A program made the translations under genes and the position numbers. Positions 16,503 through 26,140 of a stretch of 64,000 bases of DNA are shown here, piece by piece (position 1 is the first letter of the stretch; every line of letters starts with the position of its first letter). The DNA comes from Massilia sp. YIM B02443 (lineage in GTDB: Bacteria; Pseudomonadota; Gammaproteobacteria; Burkholderiales; Burkholderiaceae_D), in NCBI RefSeq assembly GCF_030411955.1, contig NZ_JASNRA010000010.1, forward strand, positions 105,998-169,997, written 5' to 3'. The notes below the pieces were generated by a model that did no database searches, was not told the origin of the DNA, and worked only from the letters and a program-made list of their open reading frames with translations.

Positions 16503-18920
16503 TCAGTTGCGTACAGGTTTCCCGGTCTGCATCATGCCCATGATCCGTTCCTGGGTCTTCGGATTGTTCAGCAGAGCGACGAAAGCCTTGCGTTCCAGGT
16601 CGAGGATCCACTGTTCGCTCACCACGCTGCCCTGGTCGATGTCGCCGCCGGTCACGATCTCGGCGATGGTGTCGCCCAGGTGGTAGTCGTAGGCCGAGAT
16701 GAAGCCGCCGTCGCGCATATTGACCATCTGGCCGCGGATGGTGCCCCAGCCGTAGCGGCCGGTGACCGGGAAGGTCTTGCGTGCCGGCGCGCGATAACCG
16801 GCGTCGAACATGGCGCGCGCGGTCGTCTTGGCGACGTGCAGCAGCTCATAGGCGTTGAAGACGATGATGTCGTCTTCCTTCAGGTAGCCCATGGCTTTGG
16901 CTTCCAGCGCGGACTTGGACACTTGCGCGGTGGCCGCGTTCATGAAGCCGGTCTTCAGGAATTGCAGGATGTCGTTGCCCTTGGCTTCCGTTGCCGCGCG
17001 CAGGGCAGCCTCTTTCAGGCCGCCGCCGGCCGGCACCAGGCCGACGCCGACTTCCACCAGGCCGATGTACGACTCGATCGAGGCGACACGCTTCGACGCA
17101 TGCAGCGCCAGTTCGCAGCCGCCGCCCAGCGCCAGGCCGGCCACCGCGGCGACCACCGGGATGTTCGAATACTTCATCGCCATGAAGGTGTCCTGCAGCT
17201 CGCGCACGATCGGCTCCATCGCCTTCGCGCCGCCGGCCATGAAGGCCGGCAGGGCCGATTGCAGGTCGGCGCCGGCCGAGAACGCGCCGCCTTCGGCCGC
17301 GTCGGTGTTCCAGATCACCACGCCCTTGTAGCCTTGTTCAGCTTCCTTCAGCGCGCGCTGGATGCCCTTGATCACGCCGTCGCCGATGACGTGCATCTTG
17401 GTCTTGAGCGAGATGACCAGCACTTCGTCGTCCGAGTGCCACAGGCGCACCGAGTCGTCTTCGAACACGGTGGTGCCGAAGGTTTTCGCGTCGGTCGTGG
17501 TCGAGCCAACGACTGGCGCGCGGAACTGCTGGCGCTTGTACACCGGCAGGTCGGAGACAGGCACGTACGCATTTTTCGTGACCGAGTACGAACCCTCGGC
17601 GGTGTGCACGCCCTTCTCGGCGACCGAGCCTTCGAACACCCAGGCCGGCAGCGGCGCATTGCTCAGCGCCTTGCCGGCGTCGATGTCTTCCTTCACCCAC
17701 TGCGCGATCTGGGTCCAGCCGGCGGCTTGCCAGGTCTCGAACGGACCGACGCTCCAGCCGAAGCCCCAGCGCATCGCGAAGTCGATGTCGCGCGCATTGT
17801 CGGCGATGGTGTCGAGGTGGAAGGCGATGTAGTGGAAGGCGTCGCGGAAGATCGCCCACAGGAACTGCGCCTGCGGGTTGGTCGAATCGCGCATGGCCTT
17901 GAACTTCTTGACCGGGTCTTTCTCTTTGAGGATGCGGCCGACGATGTCGGCGGCTTTCGCGCCGCTCGGCACGTATTCGCCGGTCGCGAAGTCGAGGCGC
18001 TGGATGTCCTTGCCGACCTTCTTGTAGAAGCCCGCGCCCGATTTCTGGCCCAGCGCGCCCTTCTCGATCAGTTTCGCCAGGATGTCAGGCGTCTTGTAGA
18101 CGCTGAAGAACGGGTCGTCCTTCAGGTTGTCCTGCATGGTCTTGATCACGTGGCCCATGGTGTCCAGGCCGACCACGTCCGCGGTGCGGAAGGTGCCCGA
18201 CTTGGCGCGGCCGAGTTTTGCGCCGGTGAGGTCGTCGACCACGTCCACGGAGAGGCCGAATTTCTCGGCTTCGACGATGGTGGCCAGCATGCCGAAGATG
18301 CCGACGCGGTTGGCGATGAAGTTCGGCGTGTCCTTGGCGCGCACCACGCCCTTGCCCAGGGTCGAGGTCAGGAAGGTCTCGAGCTGGTCGAGGATTTCAG
18401 GGCGCGTGGCTTCGGTCGGGATCAGTTCGACCAGGTGCATGTAGCGCGGCGGGTTGAAGAAGTGCACGCCGCAGAAGCGTTCCTTCAGGCCGGCGTCGAA
18501 GCCTTCGGCCAGCTTGTTGATCGACAGGCCCGAGGTGTTGGAAGCGAAGATCGCGTGCGGGGCGATGTGCGGGGCGACCTTGGCGTACAGGTCGTGTTTC
18601 CAGTCCATGCGCTCGGCGATGGCTTCGATGATCAGGTCGCAGCCAGCCAGCACGTCGAGGTTGTCCTCGTAGTTGGCGACTTCGATCAGCGCCGCGTCGT
18701 CCTTGTTGCCCAGCGGGGCCGGCGACAGCTTTTTCAGGTTCTCGATGGCGCGCAGGACGATGGAATTCTTATTGGACGGACCGCCGGAGCTTTGCTCCGG
18801 CTTGGCGGGCAGGTCGAACAGGACAACCGGGACCTTGGCGTTCACGCAGTGCGCAGCGATCTGCGCACCCATCACGCCGGCGCCGAGGACGGCGACTTTC
18901 TTGACGATGAAATTGGACAT
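16503..18920 (-). CDS. 3-hydroxyacyl-CoA dehydrogenase / enoyl-CoA hydratase (bifunctional)
   Basis: An 805-residue fused beta-oxidation enzyme. The N-terminal NAD-binding Rossmann motif GAGVMG is at residues 13-18. The 3HCDH C-terminal domain follows with CGVHFFNPPRYMHLVEL. A crotonase-like hydratase domain occupies the last third (AGLALGGGCELALHASKR). This dehydrogenase-first order is the reverse of E. coli FadB and matches FadN-type proteins. The ATG at 18920 begins MSNFIVKKVAVLG. It lies between the dehydrogenase and thiolase genes in one direction. Confidence 0.93.
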   Translation of the reverse strand: MSNFIVKKVAVLGAGVMGAQIAAHCVNAKVPVVLFDLPAKPEQSSGGPSNKNSIVLRAIENLKKLSPAPLGNKDDAALIEVANYEDNLDVLAGCDLIIEAIAERMDWKHDLYAKVAPHIAPHAIFASNTSGLSINKLAEGFDAGLKERFCGVHFFNPPRYMHLVELIPTEATRPEILDQLETFLTSTLGKGVVRAKDTPNFIANRVGIFGMLATIVEAEKFGLSVDVVDDLTGAKLGRAKSGTFRTADVVGLDTMGHVIKTMQDNLKDDPFFSVYKTPDILAKLIEKGALGQKSGAGFYKKVGKDIQRLDFATGEYVPSGAKAADIVGRILKEKDPVKKFKAMRDSTNPQAQFLWAIFRDAFHYIAFHLDTIADNARDIDFAMRWGFGWSVGPFETWQAAGWTQIAQWVKEDIDAGKALSNAPLPAWVFEGSVAEKGVHTAEGSYSVTKNAYVPVSDLPVYKRQQFRAPVVGSTTTDAKTFGTTVFEDDSVRLWHSDDEVLVISLKTKMHVIGDGVIKGIQRALKEAEQGYKGVVIWNTDAAEGGAFSAGADLQSALPAFMAGGAKAMEPIVRELQDTFMAMKYSNIPVVAAVAGLALGGGCELALHASKRVASIESYIGLVEVGVGLVPAGGGLKEAALRAATEAKGNDILQFLKTGFMNAATAQVSKSALEAKAMGYLKEDDIIVFNAYELLHVAKTTARAMFDAGYRAPARKTFPVTGRYGWGTIRGQMVNMRDGGFISAYDYHLGDTIAEIVTGGDIDQGSVVSEQWILDLERKAFVALLNNPKTQERIMGMMQTGKPVRN

Positions 18921-18994
18921 GTTTATTCCTTGTTTGAGCGCGGTCCCTGCCTGGCATGGCCGGGCAGGGACCGCGAGTTCAGCGTGACGGTGAA

Positions 18995-20785
18995 TTAAAA
19001 CAGCTCGGCATCCAGCGCCAGCAGATTCGACGCGCCCGAGCGGGCCTGGCGGATCAGCATCGCGGTTTCCGGATACAGGCGCGCGAAGTAGAAGCGCGCG
19101 GTGGCCAGCTTGGCTTCGTAGAACTTGTCGCCCGAGTCCAGCTTGGCCAGTGCGATCTTCGCCATCTGCGCGAAGAAGTAGCTGTACACCAGGTGGCCGG
19201 CCACGCGCAGGTAAGGCACGGCCGCGGCGCCCACTTCGTCCGGGCTCTGGAAGGCCTTCATGCCGATTTCCATGGTCAGCTTGGTGACCTTCTCGCCCAG
19301 CTCGCCCAGCGGCGTGATGAACTCGGACAGGTTCTCGTCCAGGCCGTTCTCTTCGACGAAGGCCTTGATCTTCTCGCCGAACTTGCGCAGCTTGGCGCCG
19401 TTGTCCATCAGGATCTTGCGGCCCAACAGGTCGAGCGACTGCACGGTATTCGTGCCTTCGTAGATCATGTTGATGCGGGCGTCGCGCACGTACTGCTCCA
19501 TGCCCCATTCCGAGATGTAGCCGTGGCCGCCGTACACCTGCAGCGCTTCGGAGGTGGCGATCCAGCCGTTGTCGGTGATGAAGGCCTTGATGATCGGGGT
19601 CAGGAGCGCGACTTCGTCGGCCGCTTCCTTGCGCACGTCTTCGTCCGGGTGGTTCAGTTCGCGGTCGATCTGCAGCGCCATGTACGAGGTGAAGGCGCGG
19701 CCGCCTTCGGCGTAGGCTTTCGCGGTCAGCAGCATGCGGCGCACGTCCGGGTGCACGATGATCGGGTCGGCCGGCTTGTCCGGCGCCTTCGGGCCCGACA
19801 GGCTGCGCATCTGGATGCGGTCCTTGGCGTAGGCCAGCGCGTTCTGGTACGCGACTTCGGTCAGGCCCAGCGATTGCATGCCGACGCCCAGGCGCGCCGC
19901 GTTCATGAACACGAACATCGCCTGCAGGCCCTTGTGCGGCTGGCCGATCAGGGTGCCGCGCGCATTGTCCAGGTTCATCTGGCAGGTGGCGTTGCCGTGG
20001 ATGCCCATCTTTTCTTCGATGGCGCCGCAGGCGATGCCGTTGCGCTCGCCCAGCGAGCCGTCGTCGTTCGGCAGGAATTTCGGCACCAGGAACAGCGAGA
20101 TGCCTTTCGAGCCTTCCGGAGCGTCCGGCAGGCGCGCCAGCACCAGGTGGACGATGTTCTCGGCCATGTCGTGTTCGCCGGCCGAGATGAAGATCTTCGA
20201 GCCGGTGATCAGGTAGGTGCCGTCGGCCTGCGGTTCGGCCTTCGAGCGCAGCAGGCCCAGGTCGGTGCCGCAGTGCGCTTCGGTCAGGCACATGGTGCCG
20301 GTCCACTCGCCCGAGACCAGCTTCGGCAGGTACAGGCGTTTCTGGTCGTCGGTGCCGTGCTCCAGCAGGCACTCATAGGCGCCGTGTGACAGGCCCGGGT
20401 ACATCGACCAGGCCTGGTTCGACGAGTTCAGCATCTCGTAGAACGAATTGTTCAGCGTGACCGGCAGGCCCTGGCCGCCGTATTCGGGATCGCACGCCAG
20501 CGCGGCCCAGCCGCCTTCGACATACTGTTTATACGCTTCCTTGAAACCCTTCGGGGTGGTGACGGTCTTGTCGGCCGCGCTGAAATGGCAGCCTTCGCGG
20601 TCGCCCGAGTGGTTCAGCGGGAACAGCACTTCCTGCGTGAACTTCGCGCCTTCTTCCAGCACCTGGTTGATGATGTCGGCGTCGATTTCCTCGTACTTCG
20701 GCAGACTCTTGAATTCCTCGGTGACGTTGAGGAATTCGTGCAACACGAACTGCATATCCCGAAGTGGCGCGACGTACTGACCCAT
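18995..20785 (-). CDS. Acyl-CoA dehydrogenase (DmdC/FadE-like, long form)
   Basis: A 596-residue flavoprotein that performs the first beta-oxidation step. FAD/substrate motifs include MCLTEAHCGTDLG and the later GMEQYVRDARINMIYEGTN, whose Glu (near residue 440) is the expected catalytic base. The C-terminal DUF-type extension is typical of the 590-600 residue class close to DmdC (methylthiopropionyl-CoA dehydrogenase), so annotation as DMSP-specific would be over-reach. It is the first structural gene after the TetR regulator (46 bases). Confidence 0.9.
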   Translation of the reverse strand: MGQYVAPLRDMQFVLHEFLNVTEEFKSLPKYEEIDADIINQVLEEGAKFTQEVLFPLNHSGDREGCHFSAADKTVTTPKGFKEAYKQYVEGGWAALACDPEYGGQGLPVTLNNSFYEMLNSSNQAWSMYPGLSHGAYECLLEHGTDDQKRLYLPKLVSGEWTGTMCLTEAHCGTDLGLLRSKAEPQADGTYLITGSKIFISAGEHDMAENIVHLVLARLPDAPEGSKGISLFLVPKFLPNDDGSLGERNGIACGAIEEKMGIHGNATCQMNLDNARGTLIGQPHKGLQAMFVFMNAARLGVGMQSLGLTEVAYQNALAYAKDRIQMRSLSGPKAPDKPADPIIVHPDVRRMLLTAKAYAEGGRAFTSYMALQIDRELNHPDEDVRKEAADEVALLTPIIKAFITDNGWIATSEALQVYGGHGYISEWGMEQYVRDARINMIYEGTNTVQSLDLLGRKILMDNGAKLRKFGEKIKAFVEENGLDENLSEFITPLGELGEKVTKLTMEIGMKAFQSPDEVGAAAVPYLRVAGHLVYSYFFAQMAKIALAKLDSGDKFYEAKLATARFYFARLYPETAMLIRQARSGASNLLALDAELF

Positions 20786-20831
20786 GGTTTTCTCCTGACG
20801 AAGGGTAATGATGTTGGACTTGGCCGGCGGC

Positions 20832-21470
20832 TTATGCCGCCTGGTGGTCTTGCTGTGCTGTTGCTTGTTCCGGCACTGCTTGTGGATTGCGGTAATTCTC
20901 GATCAGGCGCGCAAAGGCAGCCTCGGCGCGTTCGACCGCACCGGGATTGCGCAGGAAGCGGGCGTCATGGTGCAGGGCCAGGATCAGGCCGTGCATCTCG
21001 AACACCAGCTGCTCGGCATCCAGCCCGGCATGCAGGTGGCCGGCCTCGATCGCCTGGCGCACGCTGCGCAGCAGCGCGCCCTGCCAGGCACGGACCATCG
21101 ACACCAGCTCTTCGCGGATCGGGCCTTCGCGGTCGTCGTACTCGACCGCACCGCTGATGTAGATGCAGCCGGAAGCGATCTCGACCGACACCCGCTTGAC
21201 CCAGCGCGTGTACATCGCGACCAGGCGCGGCAGGCCGCGGGTTTCCTTGATGCTCGGGAAAAACACTTCCTGCTCGAAGCGGTGGTGATACAGCTTGACC
21301 ACCTCCAGCTGCAGGTCTTCGCGCGAACCGAAGTGGGCGAACACGCCCGACTTGCTCATGTTCATCCGGTCGGCCAGCAGGCCGATGGTCAGCCCTTCGA
21401 GACCGTTGCGGCTGGCGAGCTCGAGCGCGACGTCGAGGATCGCGGCCCGCGTCTGTTCGCCCTTGCGCAT
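20832..21470 (-). CDS. TetR-family regulator of the beta-oxidation cluster
   Basis: A 212-residue TetR-type repressor. The DNA-binding domain spans residues 1-50 (TIGLLADRMNMSKSGVFAHF). The ligand domain has a Cys-containing GCIYISGAVEYDDREGP segment and a C-terminal TetR_C region. It directly precedes the acyl-CoA dehydrogenase on the same strand, so it probably senses acyl-CoA and represses its own operon. A strong promoter with an overlapping palindrome lies just upstream (see 21517-21555). Confidence 0.87.
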   Translation of the reverse strand: MRKGEQTRAAILDVALELASRNGLEGLTIGLLADRMNMSKSGVFAHFGSREDLQLEVVKLYHHRFEQEVFFPSIKETRGLPRLVAMYTRWVKRVSVEIASGCIYISGAVEYDDREGPIREELVSMVRAWQGALLRSVRQAIEAGHLHAGLDAEQLVFEMHGLILALHHDARFLRNPGAVERAEAAFARLIENYRNPQAVPEQATAQQDHQAA

Positions 21471-21516
21471 GAATTTGGTTGAAGCGTTGATAGTATCCCC
21501 TGAGTCGAAAAAATCC

Positions 21517-21555
21517 GAACGCTCGTACTATTATCTATCAGGCTTGGAATGTCAA
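21517..21555 (-). promoter_or_regulatory. Promoter and operator of the TetR/fad operon
   Basis: On the minus strand, TTGACA (21550-21555) is separated by 16 bases from TAATAG (21528-21533). The palindrome GAACGCTCGTAC (21517-21528; GnACGnnCGTnC) abuts the -10 box, a typical TetR operator placement. Autoregulation is inferred. Confidence 0.65.
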
Positions 21556-21882
21556 ACGGGAACTTAGAGTTGGCGTTCTATTGATGCAAAACAATGCTTG
21601 GCACAGTGAGAATGCGCCGTGGGTGGATCGTTCAGCTTGAAAAACAGTGGACGACCGATTTGTCGATTCAGCTATAAAGGTACCGCATTTTTGCGGGCGC
21701 AGGTGTTCCGATTGCGGGGTTGGTGTACCGGGGATACAAGCCCGGTGCTCGATGGTTGCCCAAGCGATATTCTTGGGGAAGCTTTCTTTCTCGCGCCCCC
21801 AATTGTCACTTTAGTTCATTATCCAAGAGTTACCATCTTTTCGACAATAGATCCTTATAACAACCATGGAGAGGAGACACAG
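21556..21882 (+). other. Intergenic region without a gene
   Basis: 327 bases with lower GC than the flanks. The first part is upstream of the TetR promoter. The second part leads to the small membrane-protein gene and ends with a GAGGAGA ribosome-binding site at 21871. A GC stretch with CGGGGATACAAGCCCGG can form a short hairpin. No convincing open frame was found. Confidence 0.5.
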
Positions 21883-22266
21883 ATGAGCAACGCGCAGCAG
21901 ATCATGGAAGTCATGGAACCGACCGACATCGCCCTGCGTGAGGCGATTCATTCGTTCGCAGACGAGGATGAAGAGAAATCCAATGAGGCGATGATGGCCG
22001 ATTTTCTGGTGATTCTCGGTCGCGCCTGTGCCCGCCTGGACGAAGGCGCCACGCCAGAACAGGCCGTTGCCGATCTGGTCTTCCATGGAATGGAGCGCGA
22101 AAGCGCCGAGACCATCGTCCAGAAGGCAGAGGAGACGGTGGAGGCGAACCGGGGCAAGGGACGGGGCGTGGATAGCTCGCAGGCAACGGGCAACTGGCTC
22201 ACGCGTTTCGGCATCCTGGTAATTGTCCTGCTGGCAGTGCTGGTCTATATGTACGCGGGCGGCTGA
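21883..22266 (+). CDS. Small tail-anchored membrane protein, unknown
   Basis: A 127-residue protein not matched to a known family. Residues 1-100 are acidic and helical (SFADEDEEKSNEAMMADFLV, a run of Glu and Ala). One C-terminal transmembrane helix (FGILVIVLLAVLVYMYAGG) implies a tail-anchored inner-membrane protein facing the cytoplasm. GAGGAGA ends seven bases before the ATG. Its stop codon abuts the start of the next gene (TGAATG), so the two are probably translated together. Confidence 0.65.
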   Translation: MSNAQQIMEVMEPTDIALREAIHSFADEDEEKSNEAMMADFLVILGRACARLDEGATPEQAVADLVFHGMERESAETIVQKAEETVEANRGKGRGVDSSQATGNWLTRFGILVIVLLAVLVYMYAGG

Positions 22267-23226
22267 ATGGCCGGCTACCGTTTCAAATCCATGAAAATAT
22301 CAAACCCTGCATTTGTCCGATACAACCTTGTCACGCTGCTGGCTGGGATCGTTCTGCTTACCGGTCCGAGCGGCTGCAAGCGCAATGAGCAAGCCGCCCC
22401 GGCGCCGGAGCCGGAGGTGCACAACGCACCACCGGCATTCTCCGGCACGGCCGTCGCGCCTGCCACGGCTCCCGCGGCAAGCGCGATTGACACGCCGGAA
22501 AAGCAGCGCAAACGCTCCTGGATGCGGGCGATCTTCGGCCAAGCCTATGCGCCTGAGAAGGATGAAGCACTGGCCGAGCTCGATATCGATGGCGCCAGGG
22601 AATACCATCAAATGACACTGGCATCGGCCAGCACGCTGCCTGACGGCCGCGTCGCTGTGCTTGTCAACGGTTCGCCGTCCGATCAGGACGGGAATGACCT
22701 TGCCGGACACGGTTCGCCTGGCGTACTGAACGTGTATATCCTGCGCACCGATGACGGTGGATGGCAAGTCGTCGAGCGGCACGAGAACCTGTCATCCATG
22801 GGCTCGCATGGCAACATCGGCAGCATCGAGTGGATCATACCGAGCGCCGGCAAGGCCGGCTTCATCGTGACATCAGGCGGTACGTGGCAAGGCTACTCGA
22901 TCGCTGTCGCGAACATCTTTGAACTGGGCTCGCCCATTCGCGAACTCGGGAACCTGCTGATCGGCTCCACCAACGAGGGCGCATGCGAGCCAGACACTGA
23001 ATGCTGGGACGTGAACGGCAAGATTCGCTTCGCCGGCAGATCCGATGCTGACACTCCGCCCGACATGCTGGTCGATTTTGCGGGCAAACGCTACCGGGTT
23101 ATCGACAACCAGCCCGACAAATACAGCGAACGCCTCGACAGCACGATCAAGGAGACCGCACGCTATCGGTTCGATGGCAACACCTATGTGTTAACGGAGG
23201 GTGTCAACCCGGTGCCGGAGGTCTGA
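22267..23226 (+). CDS. Putative lipoprotein, unknown
   Basis: A 319-residue exported protein. A hydrophobic segment (residues 20-33) is followed by LTGPSGCKRN, which resembles a lipobox, then a Pro/Ala linker. The rest is a predicted beta-rich domain with VLNVYILRTDDGGWQVVERHENL and a pair of cysteines (GACEPDTECWD). Three basic residues precede the signal. The ATG follows the stop of the preceding gene directly. No family is recognised; a surface or periplasmic sensor role with its partner is only a guess. Confidence 0.6.
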   Translation: MAGYRFKSMKISNPAFVRYNLVTLLAGIVLLTGPSGCKRNEQAAPAPEPEVHNAPPAFSGTAVAPATAPAASAIDTPEKQRKRSWMRAIFGQAYAPEKDEALAELDIDGAREYHQMTLASASTLPDGRVAVLVNGSPSDQDGNDLAGHGSPGVLNVYILRTDDGGWQVVERHENLSSMGSHGNIGSIEWIIPSAGKAGFIVTSGGTWQGYSIAVANIFELGSPIRELGNLLIGSTNEGACEPDTECWDVNGKIRFAGRSDADTPPDMLVDFAGKRYRVIDNQPDKYSERLDSTIKETARYRFDGNTYVLTEGVNPVPEV

Positions 23227-23238
23227 CCTCGACCCGGC

Positions 23239-23637
<399 letters not shown>

Positions 23638-23667
23638 TCTCTTTCATTCTCTAGTCCAGTTCCATCC

Positions 23668-24828
23668 TCAGGTGTAGCCGATCGTGACCACCCGCATCAC
23701 CAGCTTGTACAGCATGTAGGCGGCTCCGTGGCTGGCCCGCTCGAGCCAGCCGGTATGCGCGAACTCCTGAGCGCAGACCTCGACCCCGTCCGCGATGCCG
23801 CGCTCGATATGCGCGCGCAAGGTGGCGGCGAAGACCGGGTCGTTCACCACCACGTTGGCTTCCTGGTTGACGAACAGCGACAGGCCGTCGCAATTGCTCG
23901 AACCCACCGTGGCCCAGTCGTCGTCCACCACCGCGACCTTGGCATGCAGCTGGGTCTTGCGGTATTCGACCACCCGGATGCCGTCGGCCAGCAGCTTGGG
24001 ATAGAAGGAATGGGCCACCGCATCCTGGATGCGGAACTCGCCCACCCCGATCAGCAGCGTCACCTTCACGCCACGCCGCGCCGCGTGCGCCAGCGCCTTG
24101 CGGAACTTGCGCCCAGGGGCGAAGTACGGCGTTGCCAGCAGCACGCTGTCGCGCGCGTGGCCCAGCGCCTGCAGATACGCCTTCTGGATCGTGGCGCGGT
24201 TGCGCAGGTTGTCACGCACCACAAATGCGGCCCGGGCCGGACTTTCGCAAGAGGGAATCGGCTGCTTGCGCATTTCGCTGAACAATTGCAGGCGCTTGCG
24301 CAGGCGCAGGCGCCCGGTGCGCATCCACTGCCCTGCCGCCTCGTGATGAATCTGGGCCACCAGCGGCCCGCGCACGCGCACCGTGAAATCCCAGCGCGGC
24401 GCCGGCAGGCGGTGGCCGTCGGCGTGGTCGCACAGCCAGTCGTCGTTGACGTTGATGCCGCCCACGAAGGCGACCTCGCGGTCGATCACCGCGATCTTGC
24501 GGTGCGAGCGGGCAATGCCGCGCCGGCACAGGGGATTGAACACGCGGTACTGGACACCGGCGGCAGTGAGTTCCGGCCCGAGCCGGCCGCAGCAGCGGTG
24601 GCCGGTGCCGAACCAGTCGACCAGCACCCGCACCTTGACACCGCGGCGGGCGGCGCGGATCAGGGCGTCGCGTACGGCGCGGCCGGTATCGTCCTCGGCG
24701 AAGATATAGGTTTCGAACAGCACCTCGTACTGCGCCGCGTCGAGCGCCGCGATCAAGGCCGGAAAGAAGGCGACGCCGCTTTCCAACAGGGTGATGTCGT
24801 TGTTGTCGACGAAGGCGAGGCTGCGCAT
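23668..24828 (-). CDS. clsB: Cardiolipin synthase B
   Basis: A 386-residue phospholipase D-superfamily protein. The two HKD motifs are HRKIAVIDREVAFVGG (about residue 110) and HAKVAVVDDDWATVGSSN (about residue 296). The ClsB type makes cardiolipin from phosphatidylglycerol and, in E. coli, also phosphatidylglycerol itself. It is fifteen bases downstream of the endonuclease/exonuclease/phosphatase gene, an association also common elsewhere (ybhP-clsB). Confidence 0.9.
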   Translation of the reverse strand: MRSLAFVDNNDITLLESGVAFFPALIAALDAAQYEVLFETYIFAEDDTGRAVRDALIRAARRGVKVRVLVDWFGTGHRCCGRLGPELTAAGVQYRVFNPLCRRGIARSHRKIAVIDREVAFVGGINVNDDWLCDHADGHRLPAPRWDFTVRVRGPLVAQIHHEAAGQWMRTGRLRLRKRLQLFSEMRKQPIPSCESPARAAFVVRDNLRNRATIQKAYLQALGHARDSVLLATPYFAPGRKFRKALAHAARRGVKVTLLIGVGEFRIQDAVAHSFYPKLLADGIRVVEYRKTQLHAKVAVVDDDWATVGSSNCDGLSLFVNQEANVVVNDPVFAATLRAHIERGIADGVEVCAQEFAHTGWLERASHGAAYMLYKLVMRVVTIGYT

Positions 24829-24843
24829 GGCCGGCGGACCGGC

Positions 24844-25683
24844 TCAGCGCGTCGCGCAGTGCTTCGCCGGATCGGCCAGCTCCAGTTCGGCCACGATCGG
24901 CGCGTGGTCGGACAGCTTGGCCCACAGGGGGCCGTGCATCACCTTGGCATTGTTGACCTTGAAGCCGCGCACGTAGATGCGGTCGAGGCGGAACCACGGC
25001 AGCGCGGCCGGGAAGGTGCGCGCCGGCGCCAGGCGCGGCTGGCGGCCGGCCCAGCTGCGCACCATGTCGCCCAGCGGCGAGCGCGGACCGAGTTCGTCGA
25101 ACACCTCGGTTACGCCGAGGCCATGGCGCAGCTTGTCGCTCAGGGTGTTGCGCCAGTCGTTGAAGTCGCCGGCGATGATCACCGGTTCGCCGTTCGGCGC
25201 CGACGAATTCACGGCCTCGATCAGCGATTGCGTCTGGCGCCCGCGGCTGCCTTCGAACAGGCCCAGGTGCACCACGTAGCAGTGCACCTTGCATTCGGGC
25301 GTGCCGAGCACGCAGTGCAGGATGCCGCGCTGCTCGTAGGCGTGGTCCGAGACGTCGTGGTTGTGCGAGTTCTCGATCGGCCAGCACGAGAGCAATGCAT
25401 TGCCGTGGTGGCCGTGGTCGTACACCGCGTTCATGCCGTAGGCCGTGTGGTGGGCGTCGGGAGCGAAGTAGTCGTACTGGGCGGTCTCGGGCCAGTAGCG
25501 GTGGCCGCGCTCTTCCTTGCCGTACCTGGCCTGGAACCGGTCATGCCGGCCCTGCACCTCTTGCAGGAAGACGATGTTGGCGTCGAATTCGGCAATCGCC
25601 TTCTTCAGGGCGATCACGCGAGGCGTGCTGCGCAGCGAGGAGACGCCCTTATGAATATTGTAGGTGGCTACACGAATTTTCAT
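24844..25683 (-). CDS. Endonuclease/exonuclease/phosphatase family protein (YbhP-like)
   Basis: A 279-residue EEP-fold hydrolase. Catalytic pieces are RVATYNIHKGVSS at the start, the metal-binding Glu in VFLQEVQGRHD, the GDFNDWR motif and the terminal SDHAPIVAELEL. No signal peptide. Its pairing with clsB points to lipid or phosphoester metabolism, possibly dephosphorylation of a phospholipid, but this is not proven. AspS/NudB genes lie further upstream on the same strand. Confidence 0.85.
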   Translation of the reverse strand: MKIRVATYNIHKGVSSLRSTPRVIALKKAIAEFDANIVFLQEVQGRHDRFQARYGKEERGHRYWPETAQYDYFAPDAHHTAYGMNAVYDHGHHGNALLSCWPIENSHNHDVSDHAYEQRGILHCVLGTPECKVHCYVVHLGLFEGSRGRQTQSLIEAVNSSAPNGEPVIIAGDFNDWRNTLSDKLRHGLGVTEVFDELGPRSPLGDMVRSWAGRQPRLAPARTFPAALPWFRLDRIYVRGFKVNNAKVMHGPLWAKLSDHAPIVAELELADPAKHCATR

Positions 25684-25835
25684 GGGAACATTCTACCCGG
25701 ATCGGGCCGGCGTTCTCGTGAAACGGGCCCAATCGTGCGCCTCATGGAGCGCCGGGTGGACGCAGCGGCGGAGGGAGTGGCCGGCGCGCTGGCCGGCGGA
25801 TGCCGTGCGTGGAAGACGAGCGGTCGAGCGGCTGG

Positions 25836-26045
25836 TCAGCCCAGCGCCAGCGCCTCGTCGTAGATCGCTTCGTGGCCGGACACGATCATGCGGCGCGGCT
25901 TGCGCTCCGGCTGGTCCGTTTTCTTCTCGACCGGCGCCAGCGGGCCGCTCAGGCGCAGGCCGCCAAACAGGTCGATGTAAATACAATCGTCACCCAGAGT
26001 GATTTCTTTCACTTTCTTGTCGTGTTTGAGTTCGGGGTTATTCAA
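25836..26045 (-). CDS. Conserved small hypothetical protein (TTG start)
   Basis: A 69-residue soluble protein with a beta-rich core (EITLGDDCIYIDLFGGLRL) and a basic middle (EKKTDQPERKPRRM). The start is TTG, supported by a strong GGAGGA Shine-Dalgarno ending six bases upstream; no ATG is available nearby. A promoter is seen upstream (26112-26140). No function is assigned. Confidence 0.65.
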   Translation of the reverse strand: MNNPELKHDKKVKEITLGDDCIYIDLFGGLRLSGPLAPVEKKTDQPERKPRRMIVSGHEAIYDEALALG

Positions 26046-26111
26046 TTTAGTCCTCCAGAATCATCCGCTAAAAAGTACATCTTTCAGGTCTCACCACCAG
26101 GTGATCTGTTG

Positions 26112-26140
26112 ACGATATTCTACCGATTTCCATCTGTCAA
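26112..26140 (-). promoter_or_regulatory. Sigma-70-like promoter for the small TTG-start gene
   Basis: On the minus strand, TTGACA (26135-26140), 17-base spacer and TATCGT (26112-26117). The position fits transcription of the gene ending at 25836. Confidence 0.5.

Noticed and set aside
18921-20372. An in-frame upstream extension of the bifunctional beta-oxidation protein
   Set aside because: It lies over the acyl-CoA dehydrogenase gene in another frame and has no likeness; the real start is the ATG at 18920.
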